Notes: a model not told the origin generated them from the sequence alone. A stretch of 64,000 nt of DNA from Marchantia polymorpha subsp. ruderalis (GCA_037833965.1 AP031351.1:74501-138500), one strand, 5' to 3'; shown: positions 1 to 13,661, counted from the first letter of the stretch. A program made the numbers and translations.

Positions 1-126
1 AAGGAAGTTGAGTTCTTGCCGTATGTACTGGGAAGTTCGTAGCTTGAAGCACACAATGTCGCCGTCCACATCGAATGTCACTTTACCGTTCGCAAGAATA
101 TCAGTCTGTTCTGAATATGTTGCCAT
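1..126 (-). CDS. N-terminal part of unidentified protein, cut by window edge
   Basis: On the minus strand an ATG at 126-124 opens a frame that runs 42 codons to the window edge without a stop. It begins MATYSEQTDILANGKVTFDV and continues with a mixed hydrophilic sequence containing DGDIVCFKLR and QELNFL. There is no signal peptide or membrane segment in the visible part. I do not recognise the family. It could be the first exon of a host gene or the start of an element-derived frame; the rest lies to the left. The bases to the right (127-200) are AT-rich and would be the leader. Confidence 0.4.
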   Translation of the reverse strand, partial: MATYSEQTDILANGKVTFDVDGDIVCFKLRTSQYIRQELNFL

Positions 127-3100
127 TGACCTCGAGATTATCGATTATAAAGACGCAGACAAGACTGTAAAGTAAGTCTGCTTAGCTTAAAAGTAAATTC
201 CTGCGCGACAAAAATGAGCGATCACTACTGTCTAGAAAAAAAGAAGATAACGTTGGGATCTCTCGTTTAAGCATGCTAATAATGCTTAAATGTCATGGTT
301 TTTTGCTCCTCAAAGTGATTTAGATAAGTGTCATCCTGCAACAACATTGGTAAGAGATTATCAATAGTTCATCCCAGATGGGAAAAACCATTAAATGTGC
401 GTTCGGATTCCTCGGACATTGAAGCATTTATTTACATGTAACTATTTGTGTAGTGGAGCAACATTGTGGACCGAACATACATACAAGTGAAGAAGAAAAG
501 GGAAGATAGACAAGTTACTAGGTCGAAGGGAAAATTAGTACTAACATGAGATTATAATGTTCTAGTTCTAGTTCATCTTATCTAGTTCTTGTTCAAGGAT
601 TCCGTTACACACAAATAGTTGCTTTCTGTTGAGGTTAATCAAATCTTCACACAAAATTAAGGGATGTCTCAACACATGTACTGTATAAATGACAATGCGA
701 TATTAATCCTTACATGCGTGTATCATTTCAACTTGGCAATGCCAGGTTGAAAATATCTGTGTGAAAGTTGGTACAGATTTGTATGACTTTAAGCAACCAA
801 ATCTCAATAAGTTTAACAGACATTAAGTATCTAAGAAAAATGAGATTATATACATTCCAAGTAAGAAAAAATATAGATGAAATGTATGCTGACGATCTAT
901 TTAATTGGCACAAAATGTTATCGAACTGATCACATTAAAATAAAATGGAAAAATCTAAAAACCCATTAACTTTTTAATGCTTTAAGGATGGAACACATTA
1001 CATAAGCAACAATCTGTCATCCATCAATCTACACACCACCAAACTTCAAGCATTAAAAATTGAATTTTTTCCACAATTGGTTCATCCTTTACTGTTAAAT
1101 GTTGGAAAGTGCAAAGAAATCTCTACGTCGCGTGATGGAAAGGATTATTGACATGAAGGAAAGATGGTGTACATAGCAAAAGTTGCAAAGTTAATTTTCC
1201 TGAATTACACATGGCCAGAACGTTAGATTCTGATCATTGCTCTTCAAGAGAGACAAGACCATGGTTATTAATTACTTTCAATGCATTGAAGATATGAGTT
1301 TGTTCTACAAGGTCGAGATATCAATCGGGTTTGTGACTGTAGTGAGGGTGGAAATGTCTCCTATCTGTAAGTAGCAAATCCCAAATTTGACCTTCCCGAA
1401 TTAGTCATTTCGTGGAGGTTGACGGCCCTAAGTCTCATTGTTAGTCATCACATTATGTGGAGATTTCTAGTAAGAGATAAATTCTTGTGATGCACAAGGG
1501 GATACGCTTAGTAATGTTTGTTTCTTTCTTATAAGGATGGATCTGTGTTCACTTCTGACTGTGATATTGGGGATGCGTGGATCTCTTAGAGTAGCTCATT
1601 TACTAAACATATAGCAAATTATGTATCACATGAAGACAATACGATATGCAAATTAAGTATGAAAGACACATAGACCAGAAAGCGGGTTGGAGACGAGGTT
1701 ACAAGAAATTACAAGGAGACTGGGATACGAGGCGAGGCGCTCAGGAACGACGCAAGTTCTTTCCAGTGGTTACAACGTAGTCTATTAGACCAAACACTTG
1801 TATATTTAAAATTGTTATGTTATTTGTTGGGTTGTGAGTTAATTAAGTGTTAAGCTTTTGTATAGAAATCAAAACATCTAAACTTGAGACAAACTTGTAG
1901 GTTTTTAGATATATTGCTGTTTACAATTACCCATGTCATAATTATTTCTGTAATTTACGTGCAAATATCGCTTTTCAACTAAATCTTGAAGAAAAAATTA
2001 GTCAAATCAGTAAAATAAGTCAGATTTCATAAGTAAACTCACTCTAGTCTTAAATTTGTTTTATTTAAGACTATTAGAAAATAATTTTATTAAGTGAATT
2101 CAATACATCTTTATCGTCTAGTGGTTGAAGCATATCTTCGGGTTTAGGATTTCGGGATTGCAAATGCGCAAGAAGAGAGAGCAAAGTTAAATAATGTGAT
2201 TGGACATCGTAGCGCAGTCCAGGCAAATCGGGGATTGCAAAGAAAGATGACAACCAATCAACTTGACAAAGTAATTGCGAAGTAATTGGAAACGCTCAAA
2301 ACGATTATCGCCAAGCCATGTGATAAAAAATAATGAAATAAAAATAGTTATGCCAAAATTCGATTATTTAATTGATTCCTATTTATATAGGATACTTGTA
2401 TTTTTCATCTGCAAATTCATCTTTGTTCATATGGTCAATAACTATGAGTTTGATATTAGTTTTACTTCATTTTGTCACCCGGGACTGGAATTACAGAGTT
2501 GAAGAACCGAGTTGATTTCACTCCGATCAAAACACATATTGACTATGGAATGATAAGAATAGGACTTTCTTCACTCTGGCAAATACCAGTATGAAGATGA
2601 AGAAACTTGCCAAAATTAATTTAATTCTTTCAAACCTGGCATTTGCCAGAATTTACGACGCCTGGAAGTTAGATTCTAACTTCACTCTACATTCTAGAAA
2701 GGATGGCCTGTTTAGAGGCAGCTACCTTTCTATCTACTTGAATTCCTTGAAATTACATGCATGACGTCAATAGATTGTACAGGTGGCTGGAGAGATGATG
2801 CGTTATCCTGCGGGATTCAACAAATAATAGAATCTCACAAAGCCTTGCGCAGACTGGTAGTCACTACACTTGTCTACAAGATAAAGACTGCACTTTTGTC
2901 TGTCTCTTAGCGCCAGCAGCATTTGGTTTTAACTTACAAATATGTTAAGCTTTGACCGTCGTGAATGACGGCTACCATTGTTTCAAGGGTATGAGCGCTT
3001 TCCACGTCACTCTTTGACTCCTCAAGGGCTCCCATAGGTTGAAAGTTTTGATAAACCACAGAATCTCTATCCAAATCTCTCCCGTAATAAGAGTACGAGT

Positions 3101-3591
3101 CGTCTCTAAACACGAAATTAGACTAAAATAAATTGTTGCTATGAATTTAAATTTTACACATAAATTATTATATAACACATTTATAATTTCAGAGGAATTC
3201 ATCTTGAATGTTAAATCTGAAATGTGAAATACCAGAGATATTCACATGTAATTAAATTATAGAAAATGAAATAAAATTCTTATCTGGATAATTATACAGT
3301 AATAAACGTGGTCTAATATTCAGTAGAAAATAAAATTTCTGTCGCATGTAGTATCCATTACAATGATAACTCAAGATATTGTATGGAAAGGATGCGTATT
3401 CTTGGAAAATTGGTGTACCAAGGGTAACATCAATATATAATACAAAAACTCTCAGGGGTATCACTTTTTAGGTTTAAATCAAAAAAATAAAAGTCATTCA
3501 ATGACTGTTATAATTGACGTGAAGATGTTTGGGAGTAAGATTCTATCCTGGGAGGGACAAAAAATGAGGTATGATATGTTCGCAAATATTG

Positions 3592-3622
<31 letters not shown>

Positions 3623-5221
3623 GAACTGTTTATTCCTCTAGTGTTATTTAGATTTGTAAACCGTGCACAATTTTCGCGCGCACTCACCTAACTCGGTGAC
3701 AGACATTCGACATTCTCAACAAAAATGAACTATTCGTTATATTTGAATATTACATTTTTGACTGTGTAATGCATTCGCTTTAGGTAAATCTGGTATGTTA
3801 GAAACACATTATCATTAACTCAATGTGATTCTATTTTGGGCGTGCACATCTACCCGTTTGATTTCATCATGTACTTCATCATGTCTTGCTCTCCTTGCAT
3901 TGGTATCGACTCCTCGAGTGTCAGGGGTCCACTCTTGCTCGATCAGCCCTTCAAATAGGTGCTTTCCACCGCTATATCTTTTTACTCATGTCGATTTTAG
4001 CACTACACTAAACCGCCTTGCTCATCCTGTCCAGATGACGAAAACCCTTGCTTTGTCAAATTTTCAAAGTTACTCTTCCAATTAGTGAGGTTTCCGGACG
4101 TACGCTACACAAACACTTCCCATATAGCGCTGAAATGATATTGCTCTATCTACATACGACATCAAACCTGATAAAATTGATACTCGTTCGTGCCTGTAAA
4201 CAGCTGGCCAAGGGTAACAGGTCTGCGTGAGTACGTCAGAGTACAGCTATAATCTACTCTACATTCTGCGTACTTTACATGAACAGATACGAGCACCAAT
4301 CCATTATAACGGCCAACATGATATCGTTGTTTTACTTTAGTTAACAACTGGACACTAAAACAATTAAGACACACCAACTCACAAAACTTCCATCGCAAAA
4401 ATATGGATATAATTGGGGCCGGCAGGAGAAGACTGCAGAATAATCTTTTACATATACAGATCCAGCATTCTTTCTTCACAAGAGTGATTTATTGTTAGAG
4501 GTGACAACTATGGTTTATAATTCACAAAATTATTGCCACTCATGGAGAAAATTTAGTGTTTCATACCTATTCTTGCTGAAACACCTAGATCTATTTACAA
4601 TTGTAAAGTAAATGCCCAACTTCCGTTCTTGCTCTCGCAGTACGTGTCCAAAGAACTTCGCCCCAGAAAACTTCATCGCTACTATAAAGTCATCGACACC
4701 GGTGGAACTCCCAACAGGATCAACAGCATCAAAAGGTGGATAGACATGCCCTTTCCTTGCAAAATGACGTCAGTTACTACTTCACCTACGACATCGATGA
4801 CCATGAGACCTAATCTCTATGTAAAGCACTGCCATAAAGGCAGCACATGCATGGAACACTGGGCAGCATTTGGCAACGCACTTTGACACATGCAGCCCAA
4901 CAGCGGAGGACGAAATCAAGAGGTATATAGGAGAGTATCAAAGGACATAGACAAATGGTCAAAGTATGAATACAATGATCTACTGCAGACACCCTGAGAT
5001 ATAAGGCAGCACAAGAGAAACCATCAAACAAACTATGAATTTGCAAAAACCTTCCATTCACCTCCATATCATGCATCTGGCGCCCTCACTTTCGGAAGAA
5101 TTTCCTAACATTCTTTATAAGTGGAAAAAATTATGTACAGAATTACTATACAAACAAAAGAACACTTTCACATCTCATGTCCAGCCTTCGGTATCCAGGC
5201 CTTCTGCGACATACAGAACAC
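127..5221. other. Intergenic stretch, no supported gene
   Basis: About 5 kb of moderately AT-rich DNA without a convincing gene model. Two coding-like patches stand out. Minus strand around 3830-4060 reads through residues such as GGKHLFEGLIEQEWTPD and ARRARHDEVHDEIKRV. Plus strand around 4629-5090 reads KVIDTGGTPNRINSIKRW and later residues without recognised motifs. Both look like remnants of older coding sequence, possibly transposon-derived, but I cannot assign a family. The rest shows only short ORFs. Confidence 0.4.
3592..3618. repeat. (AT)n microsatellite
   Basis: Uninterrupted AT dinucleotide run of about 27 bases in AT-rich intergenic DNA. No function can be read from it. Confidence 0.9.
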
Positions 5222-8200
5222 TCACTTGGTAGCATCATAGAACATGGCCCGAGTCCAATGCTCAATATCCTCAGAGTCAGGAGGGGGCGGCAATGTCGGG
5301 TGCTCCACTAAATCCCATCCATCAAAAACGCTCTCGGAGACTCTTCCTCCCTCCTCTGTGTGCTCTGAGTCGCCTACGTCCAAAAAATCGCCAATGTTCC
5401 AATTGTTCACTTTTCCCTTCGAAGATGGCGCCGGGTCCTACAAATGCCAACAGCAAAAATGATCAGATTATGCTTCAGACCGGGAGCATTGCACCTTCGT
5501 CATTTGTCCAAACGACTTAAAACAGCACGTCTCAAATATAAGAATAAGACCAAATATCAAATAAACATTGCTGGTCGTAGACAACATCCCAAATAACACC
5601 AATGTTATGAGCGGATAGCTAGGGAGAAGTCTCAACCCTTTATGTGCACTTAGGCACGGTGTTAACGCCCCCATGCAATTCTGGGCTGACTACTACCAAT
5701 GATGATCAATTTAATAAGACGTACTAAACGACAGACAATGTTTGACAGCTGTTAGTTACTACATGCCTGGGATAAGTCAACACCTTCCAACCACATGAGG
5801 GCTGAAGTACATTGCAATCACTTATGTTGGAATCAACATCTCAGTTTCTGAGCCCATGTTGCAATGCCGTAAGACTGGCATGGCTGCCAGCACAAAACTG
5901 AGAACGAGTCCGAAAGTCCAAGTGAAAATACAGGTTGACATTTGGGTTCCCAGAACCTGAGTCAAAAATAAAAAACCATTTGCTTTTCAAAACGAAGCCA
6001 CGAGTCAAGCCCGGTATAGCTCGCTTGACAAAGACACAATTCTAAGTGAGTACTCGGCATGAACGCCCGCCCGCTCTCCTCCCGGCTAAGACAAGCTGCT
6101 ATTTTGTCAACATTCTCTCGCTCCCTCTCTCTCTCTCCCTCTCCCTCTCCCCCTCCCTCGCTCCCTCTCTCTCGCTCCCTCTCCCTCTCTCTCTCTCCCT
6201 CTCCCTCCCTCCCTCCCTCTCCCTCTCCCTCCCTCCCTCCCTCCCTCCCTCCCTCTCCCTCCCTCCCTCCCTCCCTCCCTCCCTCTCCCCCCGTCTCTGA
6301 GATGGGCATAGAAAACATTCGCGTAAAAGATAGAGCGTGGAAAGAGATACCAGTATGTCACTGACTGGTTTGACTTCTTCCAGCATGCTTGATGGGCAGC
6401 TTGCCAGACGAGACGTGTGACCTTCTGAAAGACCAAATCGCCCGTTAGGCTGTTGGCTACCTCTGCTAGACCTGAAAGAACGTCCCAGGGTCACTAGGAT
6501 CAGATACGTGTTAGCAAACCTAGCAAAAAAGCCACTTCGCTAAAGGAAAGTGAGCTTCTGCGTTAGGAGCTTGGAGCATTAACACGTCCTGTATCTCCAA
6601 CGGATTTACAATATTACATGCTTGGCTACGAAATCTTGCCGTCTTGGAGTTAATTCAAAGACGAGCGGAAAGTAAACCAATAGGGAAAGTTCTTTGCAAA
6701 AGTTCGTATGCAGGTCAATGGACTTCACAAAGAGTGTAAACCTTTGGCCTAGCAAGCAACTACGCGTAGGCGGGATTTATAGGGAATCGACGTGAACTTC
6801 GATCGAAGATACTGTCATTTGGGAAATCAGCACCTTCAACAGGAAACGTTTGTGTATTTGTTGTAATAAAAAATCCATGAGTCACCTGGCAGATAGTATA
6901 CGTAACGTAGCTACAACGGACTTCAAAAGCTCATCGTCACGGATGACGAGATTCATAAACAGAGGTAAGGCATGAGAGGACTACAAAGAAACAAACATTA
7001 ACACAGAATCCAAGTAATGATCTGGATGATATAGCAAAAGTATCAGTTATGAGTGACAAGTTAACAAACGTCCAGTCAAACGTTACGGCGGCAGTAAAAG
7101 TCACGAAGCACTAACCTCGCTCGAGGCTCTTTAGATATAAGAATCGACAGAAGCTCGGCAAATGACTCGAACGTGGACAAGTCCGAAGGAACCTGCATAG
7201 ACAATAAGTTGTACCCGTATACATTTACAGAGGCAACACTGCGTTTCAGCATTTTGATTCCCTTCTGAACATCTTTGTGAGTTTCTTTAGAGCTGCTACT
7301 GCTGGAGGTACTACACCGTACAAGACTAGCGTCGACGTCCATGTCTCGGTTGGCACTCCTTGAGCCCTCAGTCAGGGACAAACCAAGACTGTGACTGCTG
7401 CTGCTACTGTGACCAAGCTCTTCCGCGGCCCCGTTCTCCCTCGGCAGAAACAGAGGGTACTCTTCACTGCAGAAGACAGTATCTTTATATATTAATACAA
7501 GTTTCCGCATAACCAGCCACAGCTCCGAGATTCTTCAATAAGTATAAGCAGAATGACCTGTCTCGAAGAGGAGACTCGGACAGTTGCGACGGAAAAATCA
7601 GAAACCAAACATGTGTTTATGGGGAATCCTACGAACTGATGAAAAAAGAATAATGTACCATATGACTTCAGAAAAAACACAGAAAGCGAAAACCTTGACA
7701 AGCCTTTCACGATGCAACTGAATACACGAACAACGGTATTTCATGAAGATTGAAGTGAAAAAATTTATGAAAATAAGAGGTTTACTCCCATCAGGACCAT
7801 CAAGAAAGATGGGGAGAACCTATTCTACAGTTGCCGATTAGATATATTCTACAATCCTGATGGTATTCGGATACTCGTCAGACGAAATAACGGCACTCTA
7901 TTTTCGCAAGCTGTGTCTCGCCTTTTTCGAGATAATCTTACGGCACGCTATATTCACCGTTCTTTGCAAAAGGGCAAAGGAACGTTGAAAAAGTTCCTCT
8001 GCCCTTTTCCAAAAGATAGATGAAAATCAACTCGTTCCAGCTCTCTAAACGGCCAGTACTAAAAGGATTTCAACTACATACCCACGATGTATTGGTCGGG
8101 TGTCCCAGTACGACGCCCGCTGCCATACTCTTGATGATGACGCCTGGTTGTTCACAAGGTCAAATCCAGCAAGGACACTGGGATTATGACTAGATCTTGC

Positions 8201-11141
8201 ACAATCGTGACTCTTTCAATCATGATCCGACTAAGGCACTGCTGAAAAATCAAAACGTTGAGTTTTTGGTCCCTAGACGAAGCGAATCGTCATCGACTTC
8301 ATCTAGACTGAGCCCTTTATAAAAAATTGTATTAACCGTTCGAACTTTCCAGAACATCCAGAGTGTGCAGAAACGGCTCATGACGCTATATAAGAACTTC
8401 CACATACCGCGAAACCGGCGCTGTGAAGAATGGGAGCAGATAGATAGCGTGCCGTAAGATTCAACAATTGCACCAAATATCTGGTAGAAGGGTGAAATGT
8501 TATGGAGCGTCAACACGTTCATACTCATCCAACGTTCTCTGACTCTTGAGTATAAAACTCTCAATTTTGTAAACCTTATAACATAGGTGAAAAATACTAG
8601 TGTACACATAATCCTGTATTTATAATCAACCAACTGTTGATGAAGTCCAACCAACGCGGCAGCTGGCTTCCAGATGCAATCTTGAAGAGAAAAAACAAAG
8701 AAGAGAAGAAACGTTCGGCTTCGATCATCTCCATCCACTCACCCCAAGGATGCGCTCAGATCATTATGTGAAACTGAAGTAGGATCATCATCCAGTGGTA
8801 AGGAGACATTGCAAATGCGAACTTCTCGCTCGTCTCCCTTGCAATCACAATAAAGATATGTTACCCATGTGTGATCTATATACATGTATAATGACCTTAC
8901 GGACGAACTAAAATTGCGAGCTCAGATATGGTTGAAACCCTATGACCCCTGCGAGAATACAGCCAACATACACAAAGTTCGACATTGATATTGAAGAGAA
9001 GTTTACAGGCAGGTACGAGTCTAATACCGTGCAGCGACGTGTAGGTAAAATTTTGCAGAGCTGACGTACTTGCAACCTCCGCTTCTGTATCAATTCTGCG
9101 TTTAGGGTATCCTGAAATTTAACGCCAATCTGTATTAATGGATCGACAGACTGATGTATCGTATTCACAATCAAATCAATGATCATGCCGAAGACAGACT
9201 ACAATATAGCCTTGGATCTTTCACTTAAGAGAAGGTATATAGTGCCCATACATAGCTCAAGTTTTTCGTGCAGATCAGATCAGGGTAATACTTTCCAAGC
9301 AAATCCCTGTGCTTTCTTGTAAGCTGCAAAACATGTTCACAACAAGATTCACGACAATGATTAAAAAGTGGACATTAATTTAGATTTACACTTTTTTATC
9401 GACATCGTCCGGTGGACTAAAATATTTGATTTCAGATTATCCCAATAAGTGTAAGTGTTTGCCATCGGTCTCTCCATGAGTAGACGCAGCTGATTACAAC
9501 CTCGAGAGAACATCAATTGCAAGAATCTGATCAAACCACTATAAATACTTCGAAAATAAGGAAAGAGAAGACCTTTGAAAACGTCCCAATTCCTCCACGG
9601 ATCAAATATGAAACTAAAACTTCAACCACCATACAATTTGCATCGTTTCGACTATGACAGAATGAGTAATCGGTTGGACCTCGTTGGAAGCACGCTCCAA
9701 AGCGTTGGTTCGGGCGTCCAGCCGCTTTTTCTGTTCTTCCCCTCGAGCTTTTGCTGCCAAGTGAAAGTGAAACATTTGAGGCACTCAGCGACGATCCACG
9801 ATACGACGACTCACGAACTCTCAACTCAGGGTGACAACATAAGTGACCAAGTCAAATCAGTCAAGATACCTATATCTATCTATCCTTTATCATCCGGATT
9901 TGGTAGCTTTAGCAGACAACACACAGCTAGGGAAGTTTACCAGATGAGACAGCTATAGCCATTAGATGGAGTAGTAAATCGATAAGAAACCATCCAAATG
10001 GTAACAACCATATTAATACGTATTTCAAAGTCAAACCCAAGGAAGAGAATGAGTCGCTATTATCACTACGAGTGGATCTCACAACACATTACCCTTACTG
10101 TTCTCATCATGACAGAGCTGACTGAAGTGGATACTTCCAAGGACGGGATGGCAGTGAGAGGACTCTTGACCTAGGGATTTCTCAAGAGATCTCATTTGCA
10201 GTAATTCAGAATTTAGAGCCCATGACTTTTCCCATCAGCAAAATGAAGACAGTAAAACATACAAGCCCAAGTACTGATCCAGCAAAACTTGGCGCAAACG
10301 TCCAAGACGAATTATGCCAAAGCTGCCAGAATTCCGTACTGATGATAATTCCGTGATGACATAAGATTAAAATAAAAACAGCTGGAGGTGGCAGACCTTT
10401 TTGGTGCAATCTGTGTCACCTGATAGCTGGAAACTTAAAAAAATCCATAGGGCCTTTTGCAGAACACACGAAAGACCCGGGATTGCGTCGACTCTAATCA
10501 TTTGCTAATAAAATTGTAGCCCTCTTTGCTACCCTTCTAAGCACGTGTATGTCACTGACCCAAATTTTTTGACCAATAATAAAGATGACAGCCTCCAGAA
10601 TCAAGACTCATTCAATCACGGAGTAATCAAGAGCAACCTTTGATCAAGTCGTTGCTAGATGTTCGCAGCTGCTCACGAAGTTTAGCGTTGCGCTCTCCGT
10701 GTTCGATTCTCCATTTCCGCTGCGATTCCGCTTCCCGCTGTACCAAGATGAAGCTTAGAGGTTAAAACACGATCAAGTTGATGCCCCTAGTCCCAAAGCT
10801 CTGTGACAAAATAACTTCTAATTACACTGACGAACACCAAACGCAGTCTCACCTTGTCAGCCAATTGAGCCTCCAAGCGGCGTTTTACATCATCGCGGTG
10901 TTGGGTGACACGTTTCAAGATTTTATACTTATCGTTCAATCTGTAATGGTCACCAATTGTGAAATCAGATCCGAAACTCCACCGAAGCACTTCCAAACGT
11001 GAATATTTTCCTGTGACAAACTAGAAAAAATGGCGAGCAAAAAAAACCTTCGGTTACCGACCCGGCATTGCAGCAGGCTGCACAGACAGCGGGTAGGTTC
11101 ACTCCCTCGCAAATTCCACACACGCTACTTCGCCTTGCCAT
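5222..11141 (-). CDS. ATG14: ATG14-like autophagy protein, PI3-kinase complex I subunit
   Basis: Eleven exons (minus strand, given high to low): 11141-11062, 10940-10853, 10737-10638, 9753-9635, 9084-9028, 8837-8743, 8480-8408, 8143-8082, 7466-7116, 6471-6351, 5437-5222; every junction is GT-AG and in phase, giving 453 aa, close to the roughly 470 aa of plant ATG14. The N-terminus has paired cysteines C8-x2-C11 and C20-x2-C23, the hallmark of ATG14/Barkor, followed by a charged coiled coil (about residues 28-130: LNDKYKILKRV, REAESQRKWRIEH, GEEQKKRLDARTNALERAS). Later blocks match plant ATG14: YLVQLLNL, SAPILHSAGFA, SSSRVWQRASYWD, EEYPLFLPRENG, HKDVQKGIKMLKRSVASV, STFESFAELL, and a C-terminal PPPPDSEDIEHWTRAM. 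In the known complex it joins VPS34, VPS15 and ATG6 to make PI3P at sites of autophagosome formation. Exon 10 is the least conserved and its boundaries are the least certain. Confidence 0.85.
6117..6297. repeat. CT/CCCT microsatellite in ATG14 intron
   Basis: About 180 bases of nearly pure pyrimidine on the plus strand (CT, CCCT and CCCTCT units), hence GA-rich on the sense strand of ATG14. It lies in the intron between exon 10 (ends 6351) and the last exon (5437). Low-complexity ORFs across it on both strands are artefacts of the repeat. Confidence 0.9.
6886..6980 (-). other. Orphan exon-like segment in ATG14 intron 9
   Basis: Minus-strand stretch of 95 bases flanked by a good acceptor (TTTGTAG) and donor (GTGACT). 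In one frame it reads SSHALPLFMNLVIRDD and then DELLKSVVATLRILSAR, a helical, repeat-like sequence. That frame does not fit the phase left by ATG14 exon 9 (two bases carried over), and in the required phase it would stop after about ten codons. It may be an alternative exon that truncates the protein, a remnant of another gene, or chance. Confidence 0.3.
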
Positions 11142-13661
11142 TTGCTTGTATCACTCGTAGTTCTCAATTCTCATGTAAAATCTTGGGCAATTGAAGCGCC
11201 TGCGTCACCGAATCATTTCCCACCACTGCCAACACCACCACCCAGTATGTCCTTGGTCGAATTCTCGCGGGTTCGCATCTTCCTTTACCATGTCACGCTC
11301 AAGCTCCAAGTCGCGGCCCCAGCCTTCGCGAACCCTACCGTAAATCTCGTCCTTCCACTGAGAATTGCGGCCCTCGTCAAACCGACTCTAGAGTGCGTTC
11401 CTTTTCAATTTCTATGACTTGAGCATCTCGCAAACATGCACAGGAGTGGTTGCCCTTCCTATCTCTCTTTCGTTCTAACTCCTCTCAACTTCTCGAATAC
11501 ATCGATCTGTACAAGACATACAAGAACTCTCCCTCTCCCTCTCTCTAGTCCTCGCTCGTAATCTGCCCACACCCCTTCTCTGCGCAATAAGCCGGCAACG
11601 AGCCAAAGAGCGTATGTACAGTGAGTCCGCACCTGCCCCAAATCCGAATTTCACAGCAATTGCCAGTAGCGAGCTCAGATGAGTAAGCATCTCTCTCTCG
11701 ACTCGTTCCCTGCAAGCCAATCATCCGGCAGTGGTTGCCGAACTGCAAGGCAATGGACGTAGTGCGGTGCAGTCCGATGATTCCAATGGCTCCAATCTTG
11801 TCATCAACAAAAATCCCTGCGCCTAACGCCGTGATTGAAAGTAGAATCCCCACGAAAACAGCACTCTATCTCGTTCAATTTCTTCATTTTCTCCTCAGCT
11901 GCCATCTTACCTCCCATCCCCTTCCCTTGGGCTGGACACTTCCCTCCGGCCCGTTCCCCGTGTGGCGCTTGCTGTTTTCTGCTCCTGCAGGACGCAAGGG
12001 TCCCCCGTCTCCTCGTCTCTGTGCAGTGTACACCATTTCCGTTTGCCTCTTACGTGGTAGACCACCCAATGCTACGTGGTCAACAGGAAAACCTCTACGG
12101 TAGTGCAGTTTGGATCAACTTATGAGATGGCTTGAGACAAGCGGTCGTGAGGCACCAAGTAATGTAGTAAAAAGTATGAGAAGACCCATTAGGCCATACA
12201 GGGATGAAACCAAACGGTTGACATGGGCTAGGGCCAAGTAGAAAAAGGGAAGTTTTCTGGTGACTAAGGTTACAAGGTTGACAAGATTACCGTAAATGAA
12301 GGGTCCTCGGCGAGTTACCGGGAATCTGACCTCGCCGACGTTGTTCCCTCGACGCCGAAGACGGTGACCGGTTGGTGGGTGGGACATCCGCGGGGGACAC
12401 CAGACCTTCTAAACAGGACATTCACTCCAACGGGAGTAACTTTGGGGATTTGCGTCATGCAAACGCAAGAGATCGTCCAGTTAGCTTGTGGATTGTGGAA
12501 TTGAAGACTGTGGGCTTTACGGTCATCGTCCCACTCGCCGTGTGCCGGACATCTGCTTCATGGACACCGGTACGTCAGGTGGGTGAAGGACTGTCATCTT
12601 CCCGTTGCTTCCCTTTCCTTCAGGAGGAGGCAGGCGTAGACTGCAAGAGAGACCATGACGCCCGTGCAGCTAACAAAGAAGCTGTTATGGACTTGTACCT
12701 CGGCAGAAACATAGGCTCTTATATCCCATGATTTCGCCATGTACTTTTTAGTATAAGAAGCCAAGCTTATATTGAAGAATCACGACTCGGAGTGAATACT
12801 TTCTTTTGCTCTTGCGGTATATGAAGTGTGATTGATGATGAAGGTGCTGCTGCTGACCATTTTGATGTTGTGGGAAGAGTTTATCAAAGTTCTGCTAGAT
12901 TTTTCATCATTTGGAATAATTTTCGCTCGCCATAAAAGCTATTCTAAAACTAAATATCTACCATAATCAGCTTGTTGTAGAAAGTATGAATTTCGAAGTG
13001 TACTTTGGCTACCATGTAAGATTGGAAATTACCATCGATTCGACTTCAAGGGAAGACGACGGTACTGCTCATCCAGGCAAATAGGACAGAAAATCACCTG
13101 GCATACTGTACAAAGAGGGTCCTTGTTACAAATCTCGCGTATACAGCAGAGAAACGTACAATTGCGCTATCATAGAACCGGCCTACAAAATCTCCATTTT
13201 CTACAAATGAGCTTCTGCATCCTTCAACGCCAACCAGTCCACAAAACTGCGCTTCCATGTGTGCTAAATCTGCTCCGACACCAGCTGCCATCTTGGATTT
13301 GTTAAGAGTATCAGATCTTACACTGGAAATGGTATATCTTCTGGCCCGGTAACAAAGGCTTTACAAATTTCCGGGCTCCAACGTGATCCTACTAGACTGG
13401 ACCTCAGGTTCAGTGGAAGACGTAAGATTTCTAAGATATACCGGGCTTGACAACAGAAAATCCGACCATTTTCTGATAACTGCGCATAAAAAATTCGTGG
13501 TCTGGCTTCCGAGACTTCATCACTTAGCCCGTACATCTTGCAGATATACATTTGTGTGTTGAAGATACACAACGCAGCAGGATCCATAATGGATCAAATT
13601 GAATCATTTACTCTACAGCTCCATGCACATTATACAGAGACTACAGCCTCACTTGGAAAAG
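11142..13661. other. Spacer between ATG14 and O-fucosyltransferase genes
   Basis: Holds the ATG14 leader and promoter and the 3' region of the O-fucosyltransferase gene. Around 11460-11720 it is pyrimidine-rich on the plus strand, and 11880-12110 is GC-rich, which fits a promoter or 5' leader. 12115-12730 has longer ORFs on both strands without recognised motifs. 13090-13660 directly follows the stop of the O-fucosyltransferase on its sense strand and is probably its 3' UTR. Confidence 0.4.
11804..11905 (-). CDS. Short upstream ORF (33 aa) ahead of ATG14
   Basis: ATG at 11905 on the ATG14 sense strand opens MAAEEKMKKLNEIE and closes after 33 codons, about 660 bases before the ATG14 start. 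A second frame overlapping its end (about 11853-11700) reads VGILLSITALGAGIFVDD and then IGAIGIIGLHR, a membrane-like stretch. The two frames are not continuous. It may be an upstream ORF in a long leader, the first exon of a small gene, or chance. Confidence 0.25.
   Translation of the reverse strand: MAAEEKMKKLNEIECCFRGDSTFNHGVRRRDFC

Noticed and set aside
5962-6494. ORFs of 84-131 codons on both strands, rich in Ser/Leu/Pro or Gly/Glu/Arg
   Set aside because: They are translations of the CT/GA microsatellite in an ATG14 intron; all frames stay open because the repeat lacks stops.
9531-9824. 97-codon minus ORF inside ATG14
   Set aside because: It is in a different frame from the ATG14 exon 9635-9753, whose coiled-coil frame is supported by phase and family match.
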